NCBI RefSeq assembly: GCF_001650635.1
Contig: NZ_LWQU01000032.1
Location: 1-64,000, forward strand
Length of the DNA stretch: 64,000 nucleotides
DNA from: Magnetospirillum moscoviense
GTDB taxonomy: Bacteria > Pseudomonadota > Alphaproteobacteria > Rhodospirillales > Magnetospirillaceae
Direction of reading: 5' to 3'
Part shown: positions 62,241-64,000 of the stretch, piece by piece
Position numbering within the stretch: the first letter of the stretch is position 1
Layout of the letters: each line of letters begins with the position of its first letter
Made by a program: the position numbers and the translations under genes
The notes under the pieces: generated by a model
Databases searched by the model: none
What the model was told of the DNA's origin: nothing
What the model saw: only the letters and a program-made list of their open reading frames with translations

Positions 62241-62786
62241 TCAGGTGACACAGGAATAATCGGGGCGGCGCGGACGCAGGGCGTCGAGCGCCAGAATCTG
62301 GTGCGAATCGAGCAAGATCACAGTGTCGGCGGTGATGCCGGCGATGAAGCGCTGCGGCAGGCCGTTGCCGGCCTGGTGCGGCAGGGTCATCTGGTCGGGG
62401 TCGAACAGGCGGATGCGCAGGACCTCGTCGACGCGCAGGCCGACCTCGCGCCCGGGGCCGCGGATGAAGATCACCGACATCGGCGCGTCGGGAGCCGGAT
62501 CGGGCAGGCCCAGCATGTCATGCAGATTGACCACCGGCCGGATCTCGCCGCGCACGTTGGTCACCCCCAACAGGTGGCGCGACTGGCCGGGAACCGGGCT
62601 GGTCTGCTTCAAGGGCATCACTTCGGTCAACACGTCCAGCGCGATAGCGTAGATTTCGGCACCGATCCGTACGCAGAGCGCCGCCTGGCCGGCGGGTGCC
62701 GGCTCGGACTCGGCGCGCGGGCTGGCCAGCCGCTTGGCCCGCAGCTTCAAGATCTTTTGTGCCAGTGCCGCGTCGTCTAAGGTCAT
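62241..62786 (-). CDS. cheW: CheW adaptor
   Basis: The 181-residue protein has a CheW domain (about 32-170: ALCVRIGAEIYAIALDVLTEV, split at IG, then LLGVTNVRGEIRPVVNL and RVDEVLRIRL). It links the receptor to CheA. It is the only CheW in view, where Wsp systems have two. The start overlaps the cheR stop by four bases. Confidence 0.93.
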   Translation of the reverse strand: MTLDDAALAQKILKLRAKRLASPRAESEPAPAGQAALCVRIGAEIYAIALDVLTEVMPLKQTSPVPGQSRHLLGVTNVRGEIRPVVNLHDMLGLPDPAPDAPMSVIFIRGPGREVGLRVDEVLRIRLFDPDQMTLPHQAGNGLPQRFIAGITADTVILLDSHQILALDALRPRRPDYSCVT

Positions 62787-64000
62787 GACGACCCGATCAG
62801 CTTAAGATGCATCTCGACACTCTCGCGCAGTTGCGATGCGGTCAAATCGTCGCCGTCCTCGATCGGGTGGTCGTCTGGCAAATCAGCCAACAAGGCCAGC
62901 ACGTTGCGAAACGATCGACGCGCGCCGTTGTTGTCGTCCCCCCGGGCCAGAAACAGCCCCAGGTGATAATGCGGCAGAACGGCCTTGCGGTCGAGATAGA
63001 TGGCGCGACGCAAAGCGGTTTCGCACCCGGCACCCTCGCCCAGTTGTTCCAGGATCAGGGCGCGCAACAGGTGAAGGCGCCAATCCATGCCCGAGGCGGC
63101 CAGCAGCGCGTCGCACGAGGCCAGCGCCTCGTTCCAATGTCCGGCATCGGCCAGACGGCGAACCTTGGCCGCCCCTTCCGCCGGTGGAGCCACCGGACGA
63201 AGGCCCATGGGCGCCGCCTTTTGCCGCGCGGGCGACGGTCGCCGGACCGGAGGCAGAGGTGCCGGCCGGCAGGGCGATGGCGCGGCCGGCACCGTCAACG
63301 GCCGGGGCGCGACCGCCATTTGCGGTGGTTCGGCCGTCTCGGGCCGATCGACCCGCTGATACAGCACCGCACCCGGCACGTTGACGGTGCGGAAGTCGCG
63401 GAACAATTCCATGTTGGGCTCGGCGTGGCCCATGATCAGCCAGCCGCCATCCATCAGCGCTTCGCGGAAACACGGCACCAGCTGGGCCACCGTCTCGGGG
63501 CTGAAATAGATGATGACGTTGCGGCAGATGATGATGTCGAAGGCGGCGATGTTGTCGACCAGCGACGGGAAGCGGTTGCGGGTCAGGTTGTGGTACTGGA
63601 AGGTCACCAGCGAGCGGAACTGGCTTTTCAGCACCCAATGCTTGCCGACCTTGTCGAAGCATTCGCGGCGGATGTCGTCCGGCGTGGTGCGAAAGGCCCA
63701 TTCGTCGTAGCGGGCCTCGCGGGCGCGGGCCAGGAATTTCTGGTTGATGTCGGTGGCGATGATCGAGATGTGCCAGTCGGCCAGCTTCTGGCCGAACTCG
63801 CGCTTGAGCATGATGGCCAGGGTGTAGGGTTCGGGGCCGATCGAGCAGCCGGCGCTCCAGATGCGCAGGCGCTTGAAGGTCTGATTGCGGGCGATCACGT
63901 TGGGCAAGATGGTGTCGCGCAGCGCGTCGAACTGTTCCTTGTGGCGGAAGAAATAGGTCTCGCCGATGGTCAGTTCGGCGACCAGCGCCTCCATCTCGCC
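62783..64000 (-). CDS. cheR: CheR-type receptor methyltransferase with TPR-like C-terminus (5' end outside window)
   Basis: The fragment encodes at least 403 residues. It starts inside the CheR fold (LVAELTIGETYFFRHKEQF), with the SAM-binding RIWSAGCSIGPEPYTLAIML in two blocks and DIIICRNVIIYFSPETVAQLV. After a Pro/Ala-rich linker it ends in helical TPR-like repeats (about 275-380). The N-terminal helical domain is missing because the frame runs off the window end. CheR-TPR is the form found in Wsp-like (WspC) and Frz-like systems. Confidence 0.92.
   Translation of the reverse strand, partial: GEMEALVAELTIGETYFFRHKEQFDALRDTILPNVIARNQTFKRLRIWSAGCSIGPEPYTLAIMLKREFGQKLADWHISIIATDINQKFLARAREARYDEWAFRTTPDDIRRECFDKVGKHWVLKSQFRSLVTFQYHNLTRNRFPSLVDNIAAFDIIICRNVIIYFSPETVAQLVPCFREALMDGGWLIMGHAEPNMELFRDFRTVNVPGAVLYQRVDRPETAEPPQMAVAPRPLTVPAAPSPCRPAPLPPVRRPSPARQKAAPMGLRPVAPPAEGAAKVRRLADAGHWNEALASCDALLAASGMDWRLHLLRALILEQLGEGAGCETALRRAIYLDRKAVLPHYHLGLFLARGDDNNGARRSFRNVLALLADLPDDHPIEDGDDLTASQLRESVEMHLKLIGSS

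Overview
The window is GC-rich, densely packed DNA from an alphaproteobacterium, most likely a Rhodospirillales member close to Magnetospirillum/Phaeospirillum. This is inferred from alphaproteobacterial gene order (yebC-ruvCAB-ybgC-tolQRAB-pal-cpoB-tilS-ftsH-folP; eno-kdsA-pyrG-secG-tpiA; trpGDC-moaC-moeA-lexA), an alphaproteobacterial SOS box (GAAC-N7-GAAC) before lexA, several bacteriohemerythrins and abundant two-component and chemosensory genes. No rRNA, tRNA, CRISPR, prophage or IS element was recognised.

Layout. 0.3-0.9 kb: a higBA toxin-antitoxin pair. 0.9-3.1 kb: glmM-thiD (minus strand). 3.2-6.7 kb: an accessory block that separates folP from glmM. It holds a 39-residue membrane protein, a single-domain response regulator, a DUF4239-type membrane protein and a decaying rubrerythrin / Fe-S reductase / DUF3501 operon. 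6.8-20.1 kb: a long minus-strand housekeeping run from yebC through ruvCAB, tol-pal, tilS and ftsH to folP. 20.2-28.5 kb: fadH-like reductase, a small membrane protein, ftsB, eno, kdsA, pyrG, secG and tpiA, all minus strand. 28.7-32.1 kb: ppiD-trpE. 32.1-40.4 kb: a second accessory block between trpE and trpGDC, with a TPR/OGT-type glycosyltransferase, a CueR copper regulon (copZ, copA, cueR), a divergent polysaccharide deacetylase, a soluble chemoreceptor and two bacteriohemerythrins. 40.7-45.7 kb: trpGDC-moaC-moeA-lexA. 46-48.1 kb: two response regulators and a GntR/FCD regulator. 48.4-53.3 kb: a complete type I secretion apparatus (TolC, ABC, HlyD) with no substrate gene in view. 53.4-64 kb: a minus-strand chemosensory operon (cheR-TPR, cheW, mcp, cheA-REC, cheB) that runs into two receiver-containing histidine kinases and ends next to a third bacteriohemerythrin.

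How it works together. The core is envelope maintenance (Tol-Pal, FtsH, FtsB, KdsA, SecG, PpiD), DNA repair (RuvABC, LexA) and tryptophan, molybdopterin, thiamine and folate metabolism. The most system-like accessory module is the chemosensory operon at 53.9-64 kb. It has a Wsp/Che3-like architecture, but its last genes are histidine kinases with N-terminal receiver domains, so its output is probably a phosphorelay and not the flagellar motor. Also notable are the copper regulon with two near-identical MerR-type promoters, several families of dispersed palindromic repeats, a dense cluster of GANTC sites upstream of ftsB, and a rubrerythrin operon caught in the act of decay by small deletions at short repeats.
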